From assembly GCA_025353725.1 (NCBI GenBank), contig JANXOF010000072.1, positions 1-63,735 on the forward strand: a stretch of DNA of 63,735 bases. The letters run 5' to 3'. The stretch comes from Polyangiaceae bacterium. Its GTDB lineage: Bacteria; Myxococcota_A; Polyangia; Polyangiales; Polyangiaceae. Shown here one piece after another: positions 10,108 to 20,867 of this stretch. The notes beneath the pieces were generated by a model that saw only the letters and a program-made list of their open reading frames with translations, searched no databases and had not been told where the DNA came from. The translations under genes were made by a program, and so were the position numbers. The stretch's first letter is position 1. Every line of letters starts with the position of its first letter.

Positions 10108-11006
10108 GGGTCTGACGCGTCCGCTCGAAACCGCGTGGGCCGTCGTCTGAGGTCCGTGGTACCGAGCCGCGAGCAAAGCTCATTGAACGCCTCGCGAGGA
10201 ACACCGTTGAAGGCAAGGTCTTCGAGGGACTCGGCGAGTGGAACCGTCCTAACAAGCGTCGCAAGCTTCTTGTAAAGGAGCGCATCTTGCCGCTGCTCCG
10301 AAAGCGTGGCGGCTAGCCGCGCAGCAGAGGCGACGTGCACGTCCCAGTGTGCGGACACGTCCGGAATCTGCTCCAGGGTTCCCCACCGCGCGAGCAGCGC
10401 CGCGGCTGATTTGGCTCCAAATCCGGCAAGGCCGGGTATGCCGTCGGCCGCATCGCCGACGAGGGCGAGAAAATCGGGGAGGCTCGCGGGGCTTACGCCG
10501 TGCTTCGCGCGCACTTTGGGCTCGTCGATGAGCACCTTGCGAATCCGATCGACTTGTACAATGTGGGACCCGCTCACTACTTGGCCAAGGTCTTTGTCGG
10601 GCGTGAGAATCCTCACCTGCGAGGCGAACGGCGCGAACCGCACGGCGCCGGTGGCGAGCGCGTCGTCGGCTTCGAAGCGATTCATCGACCAAACGACCAA
10701 CCCGAGGGCGCGCATCGCCTGCTCGGCCAGGTCGAACTGCGCCCGGATCGCCGGAAGGACTCCTTCGTCGCTCTTGTATCCAGGAAAGAGCTCGTTGCGG
10801 AACGACGCTATCGGGTTATCAAAAGCGATAGCGATGTGGGTGACGCTCTCCTCCGAATCACGGAGCAACGCCAGCATGCTCGCGACGAGACCCGTGGTGG
10901 CCTTTACGTCTACAAGGGCGCCGTTCACGTCGGCGACTTTGCTCGGGCGATGAGAAAAGTGGGCTCGAAAGAGCTCGAACGTTCCGTCGACGAGGTGGAC
11001 GCGCAT
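10104..11006 (-). CDS. 5'-3' exonuclease (flap/polymerase I N-domain type)
   Basis: A 300-residue stand-alone 5'-3' exonuclease of the FEN superfamily. It opens with MRVHLVDGTFELFRAHF (first metal Asp). A central FEADDALATGA follows, then ILTPDKDLGQVV and GDAADGIPGLAGFGAKSA, the helix-hairpin-helix region that grips DNA. ATG 11006 was chosen because the fold begins there; the longer open frame is antisense to the kinase. It would cut flaps or primers in replication and repair. Its start is 48 bases from the divergent kinase start. Confidence 0.88.
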   Translation of the reverse strand: MRVHLVDGTFELFRAHFSHRPSKVADVNGALVDVKATTGLVASMLALLRDSEESVTHIAIAFDNPIASFRNELFPGYKSDEGVLPAIRAQFDLAEQAMRALGLVVWSMNRFEADDALATGAVRFAPFASQVRILTPDKDLGQVVSGSHIVQVDRIRKVLIDEPKVRAKHGVSPASLPDFLALVGDAADGIPGLAGFGAKSAAALLARWGTLEQIPDVSAHWDVHVASAARLAATLSEQRQDALLYKKLATLVRTVPLAESLEDLAFNGVPREAFNELCSRLGTTDLRRRPTRFRADASDP

Positions 11007-11054
11007 CGGGGTCTCGCATGGTACGCTTTTAGGCTCGTAGCCAGGAGGGAAGGT

Positions 11055-12965
11055 TTGGCGGAGAACGCGCATCCCGCGACAGCGGCCGTACACAAGCGTG
11101 TCGGTTCCGTGGTTCGCGGCAAGTACCGAGTCGAGGCGTTTCTCGCGACGGGAACGATGGCGAACGTATATGCCGCGACGCACCGCAACGGCTCCAAAGT
11201 CGCACTGAAAATTTTACACAAGTCGCTGGCGAGCGACGTCGCACTTTGCGAACGCTTCGCGCGTGAAGGGTACTTCGCCAACGCTATCGGACACCCAGGA
11301 GTCGTCCGCGCCATCGACGACGACATGACCGAAGACGGGTGCCCGTTCCTTGTGCTGGAGCTCCTGGAAGGCGAGACACTCGACGAACGACGGCGACGCG
11401 AAGGTGGGACCCTTCCGCTCGCGTGGTTGCTCCCCGTCGCGGACTCGATTCTCGACGTCCTCGCGGCGGCTCACGCCCACGAGATTGTGCATCGCGACGT
11501 TAAACCGTCGAACATTTTCATCACCAGCGCCGGTGTCGTGAAGGTTCTCGATTTCGGCGTCGCCCGTTGGAACGATGGCAAAAGCTCGAGCCCCATGACC
11601 AAAGTCGGGATGGTCGTTGGAACGCCGGCCTATATGCCTCCCGAGCAAGCGCTCGGCCGACGCGAAGAGGTCGACGCAAAGAGCGACCTTTGGGCTGTCG
11701 GTGCGACGCTGTTCATGGCGCTCTCGGGGGAATCCGTTCATGCAGGGGGCGACGCAAAGGCGAAGCTCATTGCGACCGCTCGCTCAGCCGCGCGCCCGCT
11801 CCGTGACGTCGCGCCCGACGTCCCGCGCGCCGTCGCTGCCGTCATCGACCGAGCACTCGCCTTCCACAAGGGAGCACGATGGGCCGACGCCGAATCCATG
11901 CGTGAAGCGTTGCGCTGGGCGGGCCTCAACCGCGACGGCGCACCAAGCCAGAGCCCCGAGACGTTGCAGCCAGACACGCGGCGCATGCGGCCCCCCGCGC
12001 CCACACGGAGGGCCGAGGAGGACGGTCCCTCCGTGGTGCGCGCTTTCGCGAACGCCATCGCGAGCGAGCACACGCCCGAGCCGAGCGCCGTGACCTGTCC
12101 GGTTCCGTCGGTATCCGCGCCGCTTACACTTCGCGACGCGCCGTCACCTGTCTCTACACGTGCACCTGTCCCGGGTGCACATCCTACGCCCGTCGCGTTG
12201 TGCGGACTCCCTCCCATAGTTGCCGTGGGACGCGAAAAGGCGGACTCCGAAGACCAGGAAACAGCGAACTTCCCCACGCTAGAGAGCCTTAGCAAGCGCA
12301 TGGAGGTAGGTCTCAACGTGACCCAGCCCATGCAAGCGGTTACCGCAGTGCCACCCCTCGCGTCGCGCTCGCGGCCCTCCGTCTCGAGAGTGCCCGTCGT
12401 CCGAGGGAGCGCCGAGAGCGCCCCCGAAGCGCCCCCAGAGTCCATCTCCGTCGCGGTGCCCTATCCGTCGCGTCCGCCGTCGAGTCCAGGGCCGCTGCTC
12501 TCCGAAATCGTCGAACCGCGCCGTGGTGGGTTCGCGCGAGGCTTGCTTGTTTTTCTACTCGCGCTCGTGATCGCCATGGGCGTCGCGGTCGTGTACGGGC
12601 GCCTGCATGAAACCATCCATGAAAACGCGTCTTTTACGACCCCCGTTCCCGTTCCGCTGAGGGCCGCAACGTCGGCGTCCGCGGGCATGGCGGAGGTAGC
12701 GCTGACGAGCGACGCCGTCCCTGTCGTAGAGCTTTTGGATGCGAGCGTCGCCCCCGACGTGCTCGCCGACGCGAGCGCGAAATCCACGCTGAGCCCAGCG
12801 CCGAGTGCGTCGGAGACCAAGCGAGCCAAACCAAAACCACGAAGAAAGGCAGTGCCGAAGCCCGCGCCCGCCGCTGCCGCGAGCGAAGGCCCCCCCGTCG
12901 ACACGACGGCCGAGGTCCCGCCCGTCGCCGAAAAATCACAGCCGCCGCAGCTGCCTCCATTTTAG
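11055..12965 (+). CDS. membrane-anchored Ser/Thr protein kinase
   Basis: About 636 residues. Kinase domain at about 24-290: a degenerate glycine loop ([10 protein letters not shown]), catalytic lysine in VALKIL (K52), HRDVKPSN loop (H146, D148), intact DFG (D166) and the PPEQ activation-segment end. A Pro/Ala/Ser-rich linker of about 200 residues follows, then one membrane helix near 496-514 ([18 protein letters not shown]) and an Ala/Pro/Lys-rich outer tail. TTG 11055 is chosen since AGGAGGGAAGG lies just upstream; the longer frame crosses the exonuclease gene. A PknB-like sensor kinase without PASTA repeats; signal unknown. Confidence 0.9.
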   Translation: MAENAHPATAAVHKRVGSVVRGKYRVEAFLATGTMANVYAATHRNGSKVALKILHKSLASDVALCERFAREGYFANAIGHPGVVRAIDDDMTEDGCPFLVLELLEGETLDERRRREGGTLPLAWLLPVADSILDVLAAAHAHEIVHRDVKPSNIFITSAGVVKVLDFGVARWNDGKSSSPMTKVGMVVGTPAYMPPEQALGRREEVDAKSDLWAVGATLFMALSGESVHAGGDAKAKLIATARSAARPLRDVAPDVPRAVAAVIDRALAFHKGARWADAESMREALRWAGLNRDGAPSQSPETLQPDTRRMRPPAPTRRAEEDGPSVVRAFANAIASEHTPEPSAVTCPVPSVSAPLTLRDAPSPVSTRAPVPGAHPTPVALCGLPPIVAVGREKADSEDQETANFPTLESLSKRMEVGLNVTQPMQAVTAVPPLASRSRPSVSRVPVVRGSAESAPEAPPESISVAVPYPSRPPSSPGPLLSEIVEPRRGGFARGLLVFLLALVIAMGVAVVYGRLHETIHENASFTTPVPVPLRAATSASAGMAEVALTSDAVPVVELLDASVAPDVLADASAKSTLSPAPSASETKRAKPKPRRKAVPKPAPAAAASEGPPVDTTAEVPPVAEKSQPPQLPPF

Positions 12966-13023
12966 GTCACCAACGACGAAGGCAAGCTGGCCAGTCGACA
13001 GGTTCCGCGCTTATTCTCGCCAG

Positions 13024-14703
13024 ATGTCCAAGCTGACGTCTTCACCCGCATGGCAGGCGCTTACGAAGCACAGAGACGACGTCGGGGAGCTCTCGATGAG
13101 GGACCTCTTCGCCGGGGATCCCGGGCGTTTCGCGCGGATGTCGAATGAGGCATGCGGCTTGTTCGTGGACTATTCGAAGCACAGAACGACGGACGAAACG
13201 CTGACTCTCCTCCTTGCGCTTGCCAAGCAGGCCGACGTCGAGTCCGCGCGCGATGCGATGTTTTCGGGACAACTTATTAACGGCACGGAGGGGCGCGCGG
13301 TTCTCCACGTCGCGCTACGAAATCGCTCGCCCTCCGCTATTTTCGAAGGCGGCCGAGACGTCATGCCAGGCGTTCGAACCGTGCTCGCGAGAATGCGCGC
13401 TTTCTCGGACAAGGTTCGCAACGGCGCATGGCTCGGCCATACCGGCAAGACAATCACCGACATCGTGAACATCGGTATCGGAGGTTCGGACCTCGGGCCA
13501 GTGATGGTGACAGAGGCCCTGCGGCCTTATTGGCAAGTGGGAATGAACGCGCACTTCGTGTCGAACATCGACGGTACCCAGATTACCGAAACACTCCGGC
13601 GCGTAGACCCCGAGCGAACTCTCTTTATCGTCGCCTCGAAGACGTTCACGACCCAAGAGACGCTCACGAACGCGAGTACGGCGCGTGCGTGGCTGCTTCA
13701 GACCCCCGGGTTCGAGGAGAGCGCAGTCGCTAAGCACTTTGTCGCGGTCTCCACCAACGCCAAAGAAGTTTCGGCGTTCGGTATCGATACCGCAAATATG
13801 TTCGAATTTTGGGACTGGGTAGGAGGGCGCTACTCACTTTGGAGCGCTATCGGCCTTCCTATCGCTCTGATGATCGGAATGGACGACTTCGAGCAACTGC
13901 TGGAGGGCGGCCATGCGATGGACCTGCATTTCAAGGAGACGCCTCTCGAGAAGAACCTTCCTGTCATCCTTGCCGTCCTGGGTCTCTGGTATGCCAACTT
14001 CGGACCGCTCAACATGCGGGCTGCGACGCACGCCATCTTGCCGTATGACCAATCCTTGCATCGGTTCGCGGCCTACCTCCAGCAGGCGGACATGGAGTCG
14101 AATGGAAAAGGCGTCGACCGTCAGGGACACGTGATTACCGACTACACGACGGGACCCGTGATCTGGGGCGAACCAGGGACGAACGGGCAGCACGCGTTTT
14201 ACCAGCTCATTCACCAGGGGACGCGTCTCATCCCGTGTGACTTTATCGCCCCTATCGAGACCCACCACCCGACAGGGGCGCACCACGAGATCTTGCTCGC
14301 TAACTTCTTCGCGCAACCCGAGGCACTGATGCGCGGAAAGACGTCGGGCGAAGCGCGCCTCGAGCTGGAACATCAGGGGTTAGCCAAAGACCGAGTGGAT
14401 GCGCTTGTCCCGCACAAGACGTTCCCTGGAAACCGACCCACGACGTCGATTCTTGTCCAGAAGCTGACGCCGAAGGCCCTCGGATCGCTCGTGGCGCTCT
14501 ATGAGCACAAGATCTTCGTTCAAGGCATCGTTTGGAACGTCTTCAGTTTTGACCAATGGGGTGTTGAGCTCGGAAAGCAGCTCGCGAATAGGCTCCTCCC
14601 CGAGCTTCGAGCGGAAGGCCCCGTAACGACACACGACGCCTCGACCAACGGACTCGTTAACGTCTACAAGTCGCGCGCGCCGTCCTCGGGCCGGCGGACC
14701 TGA
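13024..14703 (+). CDS. pgi: glucose-6-phosphate isomerase
   Basis: A 559-residue phosphoglucose isomerase that interconverts glucose-6-phosphate and fructose-6-phosphate in the cytosol. Diagnostic segments are GIGGSDLGP (sugar-phosphate loop), [16 protein letters not shown] (signature 1), the catalytic-region [14 protein letters not shown] and [13 protein letters not shown] (signature 2). Length fits the long bacterial/eukaryotic form. ATG 13024 follows the kinase by 58 bases; the upstream frame is antisense or in the kinase. 6-phosphogluconate dehydrogenase lies 15 kb away, so hexose-phosphate genes are not clustered. Confidence 0.96.
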   Translation: MSKLTSSPAWQALTKHRDDVGELSMRDLFAGDPGRFARMSNEACGLFVDYSKHRTTDETLTLLLALAKQADVESARDAMFSGQLINGTEGRAVLHVALRNRSPSAIFEGGRDVMPGVRTVLARMRAFSDKVRNGAWLGHTGKTITDIVNIGIGGSDLGPVMVTEALRPYWQVGMNAHFVSNIDGTQITETLRRVDPERTLFIVASKTFTTQETLTNASTARAWLLQTPGFEESAVAKHFVAVSTNAKEVSAFGIDTANMFEFWDWVGGRYSLWSAIGLPIALMIGMDDFEQLLEGGHAMDLHFKETPLEKNLPVILAVLGLWYANFGPLNMRAATHAILPYDQSLHRFAAYLQQADMESNGKGVDRQGHVITDYTTGPVIWGEPGTNGQHAFYQLIHQGTRLIPCDFIAPIETHHPTGAHHEILLANFFAQPEALMRGKTSGEARLELEHQGLAKDRVDALVPHKTFPGNRPTTSILVQKLTPKALGSLVALYEHKIFVQGIVWNVFSFDQWGVELGKQLANRLLPELRAEGPVTTHDASTNGLVNVYKSRAPSSGRRT

Positions 14704-14728
14704 CGCGCCTAGGGCAAGGGAGGAAGCG

Positions 14729-15166
14729 TCACGTCGCGTCGAGACTCCTGGTCTTGTCGAGCAGCGAGGGCATCTCCCCTTTGAGGCGCTTTTGCCAATC
14801 GATGCAGTCCGTCTTGTGCTCGCCGTTTGGTGCGTACTGCAGATAACGTTGGAGCATCGAGACGGCAGCGGCGACGCTCCTCACGGCCTCTTTCCGCGAG
14901 GCCGCGAGGAGCGCGCTGAAGTAAGCGTCGTCGATCGTGAAGGGGTCGATTTCTTGCTCCGCGCCGTTCTTGACGAGCGCGAGCTCAAAGTCCGCCACGG
15001 CCTCCGCATAACGCTCGGCGAGATCGTACGCGGTTGCGCGGTCGAACAGCGGCTCGGGGCCGGCGTCCCCCTCCGCGATACACTGCGTTGCAGCCACAAT
15101 CGCAGCCTCGTACTCGCCGTCCTCAATGGACTTTTTTGCAAACGACATCCCGTAACGTCCTGCCAT
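14729..15166 (-). CDS. TPR-like hypothetical protein
   Basis: A 145-residue helical protein with one or two tetratricopeptide-like repeats: GEYEAAIVAATQCIAEG followed by FDRATAYDLAERYAEAVADFELAL. No signal peptide. It lies just downstream of the FHA gene on the same strand (39 bases apart), so it may be co-transcribed and act as a partner in the same signalling complex. Exact role unknown. Confidence 0.78.
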   Translation of the reverse strand: MAGRYGMSFAKKSIEDGEYEAAIVAATQCIAEGDAGPEPLFDRATAYDLAERYAEAVADFELALVKNGAEQEIDPFTIDDAYFSALLAASRKEAVRSVAAAVSMLQRYLQYAPNGEHKTDCIDWQKRLKGEMPSLLDKTRSLDAT

Positions 15167-15205
15167 GCGCCGGAAGCTACCACGCCTCCGGCATAGCCCT
15201 CGCTT

Positions 15206-16549
15206 TCAGGCGACGATCTCTAGCGCAAGGCGAGTCCTACCGACCAGGATTTCGTCCCCTGCCACGAGCTCCTGTTCGCCTTTGATGCGCACAAAGACGC
15301 CGGAACGCGAGTCCAGGTCGGTGAGAAGGATGGCACCCGCCTGCTCCTCGACAAGGCAGTGCTGGTCGTCGACAAGCGGGTCCGCAGTAAAAACAAAATC
15401 GCCGATGGTCGAACCTATTTGCAGCGTGGTTCCGCGAGCGACCACACACCCGCCTTTCGCCCCGCCCTCAAAAAGCTGAACGACCCGAAACGATGACGAC
15501 CACTTCGGCGACGAGTAAAAGTACGTCGGGCCGTCTCCGGGGCCGTCGTTCGGTTCGGGATTACGTTCAATCGTAAGCAACTGGTCGCCGACGATGAATT
15601 CGTCGCCGATTTCGAGTTCGACAGGCTGCCGTATGCGCAGGAAAACGCCGTTCCCGTGCTCAAGATCGTCGAGCCAAACCCTACCCGCGACCCAGCGAAG
15701 GCGAGCTTCTTGAGCGTGACAAAAAGGCTCATTCGGAAGCGCGATCTCACCTTTCGAACCCAAAACGGCGGTGTCGCCGACCGGCTCGTAAGCGTTGGGG
15801 CCGCTCGGTAGGCTTCGCTGTACGAGGAGTCGAAAGCGAACTTTGCGCGCGACGTCCTCGAGTGCCTTGGGAGGCGACGAGAGCGACTTCGTAGCCGGCG
15901 CAACGTCCTCTTTCTTCGTCGCTAGCTTTTGAATCTCGAGTCGTGGCGGCTCGACCAAGAGGTGCATGCCCCCGATGGCGCGGCCCGCGATGACCTCGTC
16001 GAACTTTCCCTCCCGCAGAAGAATCGCCATCTCCATATGCTGCCCCTTCATGAGTTGGCGAACATACGGCGCGATGTCGTCGCGCTTCACGTGGTCGGCA
16101 TAAGAGCGCTTGTTGCTCTTGATGATCCGCCCTCCGTCCGCAAAGAGGTGAGTGATGACGTGCGGGCGATCGAGCCCCGAGTCTTCGGTCTGAATATGAA
16201 AGACGTTGCCCCCGTACTTCACGTTGTTGTTGAAGCCGACCTGCGCACGCATGAAGTTCGGGCGGGCGATTTGCTTTTCAAGCTTCGCTATTTCCTCAGG
16301 CGTCCACTGGACGATACAGGCGTCGAGCGCCGCGCGATCTTTCGTCTCAACGCCCTCCATCTTCTCGAAGGCAAGCTGCGCGAGCTCTGAGCCAGGGTCG
16401 AGCCGATACGCCTCGGCAAGGAGTTCTTGGCCCTCCGTGTCGTTCGCGCCCTGGGCAGCCCACGCACATAGGAGGGCCACCGCGTCTTCGCGTTTTTCCT
16501 TGGAGACGAGCCAGCGCGCGACCTTGGCCGCGGAGCTTCGCGAAGACAT
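15206..16549 (-). CDS. tandem FHA-domain protein
   Basis: About 447 residues in three parts. Residues 1-80 are helical and TPR-like (EDAVALLCAWAAQG). A conserved middle part contains NNNVKYGGNVFHIQTEDSG and THLFADGGRII, a segment that often precedes FHA domains in myxobacterial proteins. Two FHA phosphothreonine-binding folds follow, the second clear from VDDQHCLVEE, LLTDLDSRSGVFVRI and LVAGDEILVGRTR. It would read out Ser/Thr kinase signalling, although no kinase is adjacent. Start chosen at ATG 16549; no good ribosome site is visible. Confidence 0.82.
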   Translation of the reverse strand: MSSRSSAAKVARWLVSKEKREDAVALLCAWAAQGANDTEGQELLAEAYRLDPGSELAQLAFEKMEGVETKDRAALDACIVQWTPEEIAKLEKQIARPNFMRAQVGFNNNVKYGGNVFHIQTEDSGLDRPHVITHLFADGGRIIKSNKRSYADHVKRDDIAPYVRQLMKGQHMEMAILLREGKFDEVIAGRAIGGMHLLVEPPRLEIQKLATKKEDVAPATKSLSSPPKALEDVARKVRFRLLVQRSLPSGPNAYEPVGDTAVLGSKGEIALPNEPFCHAQEARLRWVAGRVWLDDLEHGNGVFLRIRQPVELEIGDEFIVGDQLLTIERNPEPNDGPGDGPTYFYSSPKWSSSFRVVQLFEGGAKGGCVVARGTTLQIGSTIGDFVFTADPLVDDQHCLVEEQAGAILLTDLDSRSGVFVRIKGEQELVAGDEILVGRTRLALEIVA

Positions 16550-16721
16550 GCACCAGCATCTTCGGGCGGAGCCACCTCTCGTGCAAGCCCCATCGACCAT
16601 AGGGGTGGCTTCGAGCTCCGGCGCCGCATCGCCGCGAGGGTCCGTGTCGGAGCGTTCGAGCGTCCGGTCGAGGCAAACACGGTTGACGGATGACGTCTCG
16701 CCACGCACTCTGCACCACGCG

Positions 16722-18362
16722 ATGCAAGAACGAGCTACGGTGACTGCGGAAGCGAGCGTTGTCGTACGACCTGCCACGCTAAGCACGGAAGGTACGTTAG
16801 GCGACCTGACGGCTTCCGCAGCGCCCACGATTCTGACGTCGGCGGCCTTGGAGTTCGTCGGCGACCTCGTGCGCACGTTCCGCCCTCGCCTTGACGAGCT
16901 TCTAAAGGCTCGAAGGGAGCGCCAAGTCCGTTTCGACGGGGGTGAGCTTCCCGACTTCTTACGCGATACCGTAGGCGTGAGAACCGGCGATTGGAGATGT
17001 GCCGACGTACCTCCTCTGCTCCGCGATCGCCGCGTGGAAATCACCGGACCGGTCGATCGTAAGATGATTATCAACGCACTCAATGCGGGTGCGAGCGTGT
17101 TCATGGCTGACTTCGAGGATTCGACAACGCCGACCTGGACGAACCTGATCGAGGGACAACAGAACCTCTACGACGCGATTCGGCGAACCATAGCCTTTCA
17201 GCAAGGAGCAAAGGCCTACACGCTCAACGAAACCACGGCGGTCCTGTTCGTCAGACCGCGCGGCTGGCACTTGCCCGAAGCGCACGTGTGGGTCGACGGA
17301 GCGGTCGCACCAGGCGCACTCGTCGACTTCGGCCTCTACTTCTTCCACAACGCGAAAGAACTCGTTTCTCGCGGTGCTGGCCCGTTTTTCTACTTACCGA
17401 AGCTCGAGAGTCATCTCGAGGCGCGGCTTTGGAATGATGTGTTCATCCGCGCGCAGGACAGACTCGGAATTCCACGCGGAACGATCAAAGCGACAGTTCT
17501 TATCGAGACGCTCCCCGCCGCGTTCGAGATGGACGAAATCCTCAACGAGCTCCGCGAGCACTCCGCAGGCCTCAATTGCGGGCGATGGGACTATATTTTT
17601 AGCTTTATCAAGAAGCGCGCGAACGACCCTTTGGCCGTCCTTCCCGACCGAGGCCAGGTCACGATGGACAAGGCGTTTCTTAGTGCTTACGTGCGTCTCC
17701 TCATCAAGACCTGTCACCGCCGCGGCGTGCACGCAATGGGCGGAATGGCGGCTCAAATCCCGATCAAAGACGACGCTGAGAAGAACGAGCAGGCGCGGGC
17801 TCTCGTGCGTGCTGACAAACTTCGCGAGGTCATGAGTGGTCACGACGGCACGTGGGTGGCCCATCCGGGGCTAGTCACCCTGGCGCGCGAGGTGTTCGAT
17901 ACCCACATGCCAGGGCCCAATCAGCTCGGCAAAGCTCGTGAAGATGTCAACGTAAGCCAGCGCGATCTGCTCGAGGTAACCTCGGGTACGCGAACCGAAG
18001 CGGGACTGAGACACAATGTTCGTGTCGGTGTACAGTACATCGAGTCGTGGCTTCGCGGCGCTGGATGCGTTCCGATTTACAACTTGATGGAGGACGCGGC
18101 GACGGCCGAAATTTCCCGCGCTCAAGTCTGGCAGTGGGTCAAACACCGCGCCAAGCTTGACGACGGTTCGGTCGTGTCGGCGGAGCGACTTCACGCGCTG
18201 GTTGACGAAGAGATGGGGCGCATAGCCCTCGAGGTCGGAGACGCGCGCTTCACGCACGGCAAGTTCAGCGACGCACGCGCTCTTTTTGAGCGCCTTTCGG
18301 TGGCTCCCGCCTTCGAAGAGTTTCTCACGATCCCGGCCTACGCACTCGTCACCGCAAGCTGA
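16722..18362 (+). CDS. aceB: malate synthase
   Basis: A 546-residue malate synthase A, condensing glyoxylate with acetyl-CoA in the glyoxylate shunt. Key segments: VFMADFEDSTTPTW, the catalytic-region IETLPAAFEMDEIL, GLNCGRWDYIFSFIK, HAMGGMAAQIPI and GTWVAHPGL. ATG 16722 was chosen because family similarity begins soon after and the longer frame is antisense to the FHA gene. 21 bases separate it from isocitrate lyase, which acts in the same pathway. Together they allow growth on acetate or fatty acids. Confidence 0.95.
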   Translation: MQERATVTAEASVVVRPATLSTEGTLGDLTASAAPTILTSAALEFVGDLVRTFRPRLDELLKARRERQVRFDGGELPDFLRDTVGVRTGDWRCADVPPLLRDRRVEITGPVDRKMIINALNAGASVFMADFEDSTTPTWTNLIEGQQNLYDAIRRTIAFQQGAKAYTLNETTAVLFVRPRGWHLPEAHVWVDGAVAPGALVDFGLYFFHNAKELVSRGAGPFFYLPKLESHLEARLWNDVFIRAQDRLGIPRGTIKATVLIETLPAAFEMDEILNELREHSAGLNCGRWDYIFSFIKKRANDPLAVLPDRGQVTMDKAFLSAYVRLLIKTCHRRGVHAMGGMAAQIPIKDDAEKNEQARALVRADKLREVMSGHDGTWVAHPGLVTLAREVFDTHMPGPNQLGKAREDVNVSQRDLLEVTSGTRTEAGLRHNVRVGVQYIESWLRGAGCVPIYNLMEDAATAEISRAQVWQWVKHRAKLDDGSVVSAERLHALVDEEMGRIALEVGDARFTHGKFSDARALFERLSVAPAFEEFLTIPAYALVTAS

Positions 18363-18383
18363 TCCCCCAGGAGACGTCACATC

Positions 18384-19661
18384 ATGAGCGCTGCGCGCAC
18401 CCCCGATGCTTCGGACACTTCGGCCCTCCACGCTTCACGTTTCGACGGTATTGTCCGCCCTTACGCGAAGGCCGATGTCGAGAAACTGCGTGGCTCGTTT
18501 CAAATCGAGCACACGGTTGCAACCCTTGGCGCCAAGCGCCTTTGGGAAATGCTGCACACGGAGCCTTACGTCCACGCGCTCGGGGCGCTCACGGGCAACA
18601 TGGCCGTGCAGCAGGTTCGAGCGGGGCTCAGGGCGATCTACCTCTCGGGCTGGCAGGTCGCGGCCGACGCGAACACCGCGGGCCACATGTACCCTGACCA
18701 GAGTCTCTACCCTGCCGATAGCGTGCCGGCCGTCGTCAAGCGCGTAAATCAAGCGTTGCTTCGCGCCGACCAGATCGAGCACGCCGAAGGTAAGCGAGAA
18801 CACTATTGGCTCGCGCCCATTATGGCCGACGCCGAAGCCGGATTTGGCGGCCCGCTCAATGCCTTTGAGCTCATGAAAGCCATGATTGAGGCCGGAGCCG
18901 CTGGGGTTCATTTCGAGGACCAGCTCGCAAGTGAGAAGAAGTGCGGTCACATGGGCGGCAAGGTCCTCGTCCCGACGAGCCAGTTTCTGCGCACGCTTAC
19001 CGCGGCTCGACTCGCCGCCGACGTGCTCAACGTGCCGACCCTCCTCGTCGCTCGCACCGACGCGGACAGCGCAAAGCTTCTCACGAGCGATATCGACGAG
19101 CGAGACCGCCCCTTCATCGAAAAGGGTGATCGGACCCCCGAAGGCTTCTATCGTATGAAAAGTGGTGTCGATACGGCGATCGCGCGCGGCCTCGCGTACG
19201 CGCCTTACGCCGACCTCGTGTGGTGCGAAACGTCGACGCCGGACCTCAGCTTGGCCAAGCGTTTCGCCGAAGGGATACGCAAGGAATTCCCTGGCAAGAT
19301 GCTTGCTTACAACTGCTCACCCTCGTTCAATTGGAAAAAGAACCTCGACGACGCGACCATTGCCAAGTTTCAGCGCGAGCTCGGCGCGATGGGTTACAAA
19401 TTTCAATTCGTTACCCTCGCGGGTTTCCACGCGTTGAACTTTGGCATGTTCGACCTCGCGCGGCGCTACAACGCAGACGGGATGAAAGCGTATTCCGAGT
19501 TCCAGCAAACCGAATTCGCCGCTGAGCCCTTTGGCTACACGGCGACGCGGCATCAGCGTGAAGTGGGAACCGGGTACTTTGACCAGGTCGCGGAGGTCAT
19601 TTCGGGAGGCAAGTCGACCACGCTCGCCCTCGAAGACTCCACCGAGAAGCATCAGTTTTAG
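18384..19661 (+). CDS. aceA: isocitrate lyase
   Basis: A 425-residue isocitrate lyase splitting isocitrate to succinate and glyoxylate. Active-site loop KKCGHMGGK with Cys187, metal-binding region [11 protein letters not shown], and [19 protein letters not shown] ribosome site (AGGAGA) precedes the ATG. Directly downstream of malate synthase and in the same direction, so an ace operon. No aceK-type kinase/phosphatase is present here. Confidence 0.96.
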   Translation: MSAARTPDASDTSALHASRFDGIVRPYAKADVEKLRGSFQIEHTVATLGAKRLWEMLHTEPYVHALGALTGNMAVQQVRAGLRAIYLSGWQVAADANTAGHMYPDQSLYPADSVPAVVKRVNQALLRADQIEHAEGKREHYWLAPIMADAEAGFGGPLNAFELMKAMIEAGAAGVHFEDQLASEKKCGHMGGKVLVPTSQFLRTLTAARLAADVLNVPTLLVARTDADSAKLLTSDIDERDRPFIEKGDRTPEGFYRMKSGVDTAIARGLAYAPYADLVWCETSTPDLSLAKRFAEGIRKEFPGKMLAYNCSPSFNWKKNLDDATIAKFQRELGAMGYKFQFVTLAGFHALNFGMFDLARRYNADGMKAYSEFQQTEFAAEPFGYTATRHQREVGTGYFDQVAEVISGGKSTTLALEDSTEKHQF

Positions 19662-19673
19662 CCCCTTAAATCC

Positions 19674-20228
19674 ATGGCCGACACAAAGACCCCCCCACCG
19701 AAGCCTTCGCGCATCGAGGCGCCAAGTCCTCCCAAGGATGCCTTGCTCCGAACGGTGAAAATGAGCTCGCGGCCGGGGGCACGGCGCGCGACTCTTGGGG
19801 AGTCGTGTGACGCTCACGGCGTCGAGGTTATCGTGGTCAACGAGGTACACGTCGACGGTGCCGCGCCGCGGGCGTGGCGAGCCGCCGAGGTTTGGACCAA
19901 GCGCCGCGTCTATGCGCTCGACTCGAGTTTTCGCTGTGTCGAGGTCAAGGTGCGCGAGACGGACGTGATCGAGGCGGGCCACGAGATGCTGGGCGCGCGT
20001 CTCAGCGGCGGGCGAATCCGCAGCGAGGGCGCCGTTCGCTTTAGCTATCCACTTCCCCTGCCAGGCATGGAGGCGATGTTTTCAAGAAGCAAAAAACACG
20101 GCTACACGTCTCCTGTCGAGCGCATGGTCGTACGGATACGACTCGTGGAGACGTCGTCCGAGCAGGCTCCTCCCTCGTCGTGGGACGACGCCGCCGTCCG
20201 GTGGTCGGAGGCGCCACCAAAGCCGTGA
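19674..20228 (+). CDS. hypothetical protein in the ace operon
   Basis: A 184-residue protein of unknown function, 12 bases after isocitrate lyase and overlapping the next gene. The N-terminal 30 residues are Pro/Lys/Ser-rich and probably disordered. A compact domain follows with EVIVVNEVHVDGA and a Ser-Tyr-Pro-Leu-Pro-Leu-Pro motif. No signal peptide, no cysteine pair and no known family. The overlap suggests translation with the thioredoxin-like gene. Confidence 0.7.
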   Translation: MADTKTPPPKPSRIEAPSPPKDALLRTVKMSSRPGARRATLGESCDAHGVEVIVVNEVHVDGAAPRAWRAAEVWTKRRVYALDSSFRCVEVKVRETDVIEAGHEMLGARLSGGRIRSEGAVRFSYPLPLPGMEAMFSRSKKHGYTSPVERMVVRIRLVETSSEQAPPSSWDDAAVRWSEAPPKP

Positions 20229-20839
20229 AGAGCGGACGGCGAATCGCGATGGTCCTCGCGAGTGGCGCGTTCCTTTGCTGCAGTCGTGCCGACACGGCTC
20301 AGAAGCCGGGCCCCGCAACGGTCGCCTCGGTCGCCTCGGTCGCCTCGGTCGCGCCGGTCGAGAGGAGCCCATCCAGTGGTTCGCCGGACGCGAGCCCCGC
20401 GCTTCCCTCGTCGAACGCACGCGGCGTTCGCATGGTCCGCGCGCGCGCGGGACTGGATACCGACACGGCCGCGTTGGTGCGCGAAGAAACGAGGAAAGCC
20501 GCGATGGCGGGCCGCGAGCTCGTCGTCTATGTGGGAGCGTCTTGGTGCGAGCCGTGCCGGTACTTCCATCAAACCGCTGCGAGAGGAGACCTTGACCGTG
20601 AGTTCCCTAACCTCACGCTTCTCGAATTCGACCTTGACGAAGCCAAGGAAGCGCTGTCGTCGGCAGGCTACATCTCGCAGCTGATTCCGCTTTTTGCAGT
20701 CCCGGCGCCGGATGGTAGGGCGTCGGCGCACACGTTTGAAGGGTCGATCAAAGGCGAGGGCGCAGTCGCCAACCTCACGCCGCGCCTCCGCGAGCTTTTA
20801 CGGCATTTGCCGCACGCCCCACTCGGACCAAAGCCGTAG
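20225..20839 (+). CDS. thioredoxin-fold exported protein
   Basis: About 204 residues. GTG 20225 overlaps the stop of the upstream gene (GTGA), which decides the start. Residues 6-19 are hydrophobic and end in CC, so a signal peptide or lipoprotein anchor is likely. A short linker with three Val-Ala-Ser repeats follows. The fold then shows VVYVGASWCEPC, with redox pair C108/C111. DLDEAKEALSSAGY and LIPLFAVPAPDGR follow, including the expected cis-proline region. Probably a periplasmic thiol-disulfide oxidoreductase; partner unknown. Confidence 0.8.
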   Translation: MKSGRRIAMVLASGAFLCCSRADTAQKPGPATVASVASVASVAPVERSPSSGSPDASPALPSSNARGVRMVRARAGLDTDTAALVREETRKAAMAGRELVVYVGASWCEPCRYFHQTAARGDLDREFPNLTLLEFDLDEAKEALSSAGYISQLIPLFAVPAPDGRASAHTFEGSIKGEGAVANLTPRLRELLRHLPHAPLGPKP

Positions 20840-20867
20840 TTCGACATCGAACTTCGAGCGCCGTCAG

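Noticed and set aside
10500-11054. Extension of the kinase frame through the exonuclease gene
   Set aside because: It opposes a well-supported exonuclease, and TTG 11055 has a strong ribosome site.
16206-16721. N-terminal extension of the malate synthase frame by 172 residues
   Set aside because: It is antisense to the FHA gene, and malate synthase similarity begins near ATG 16722.
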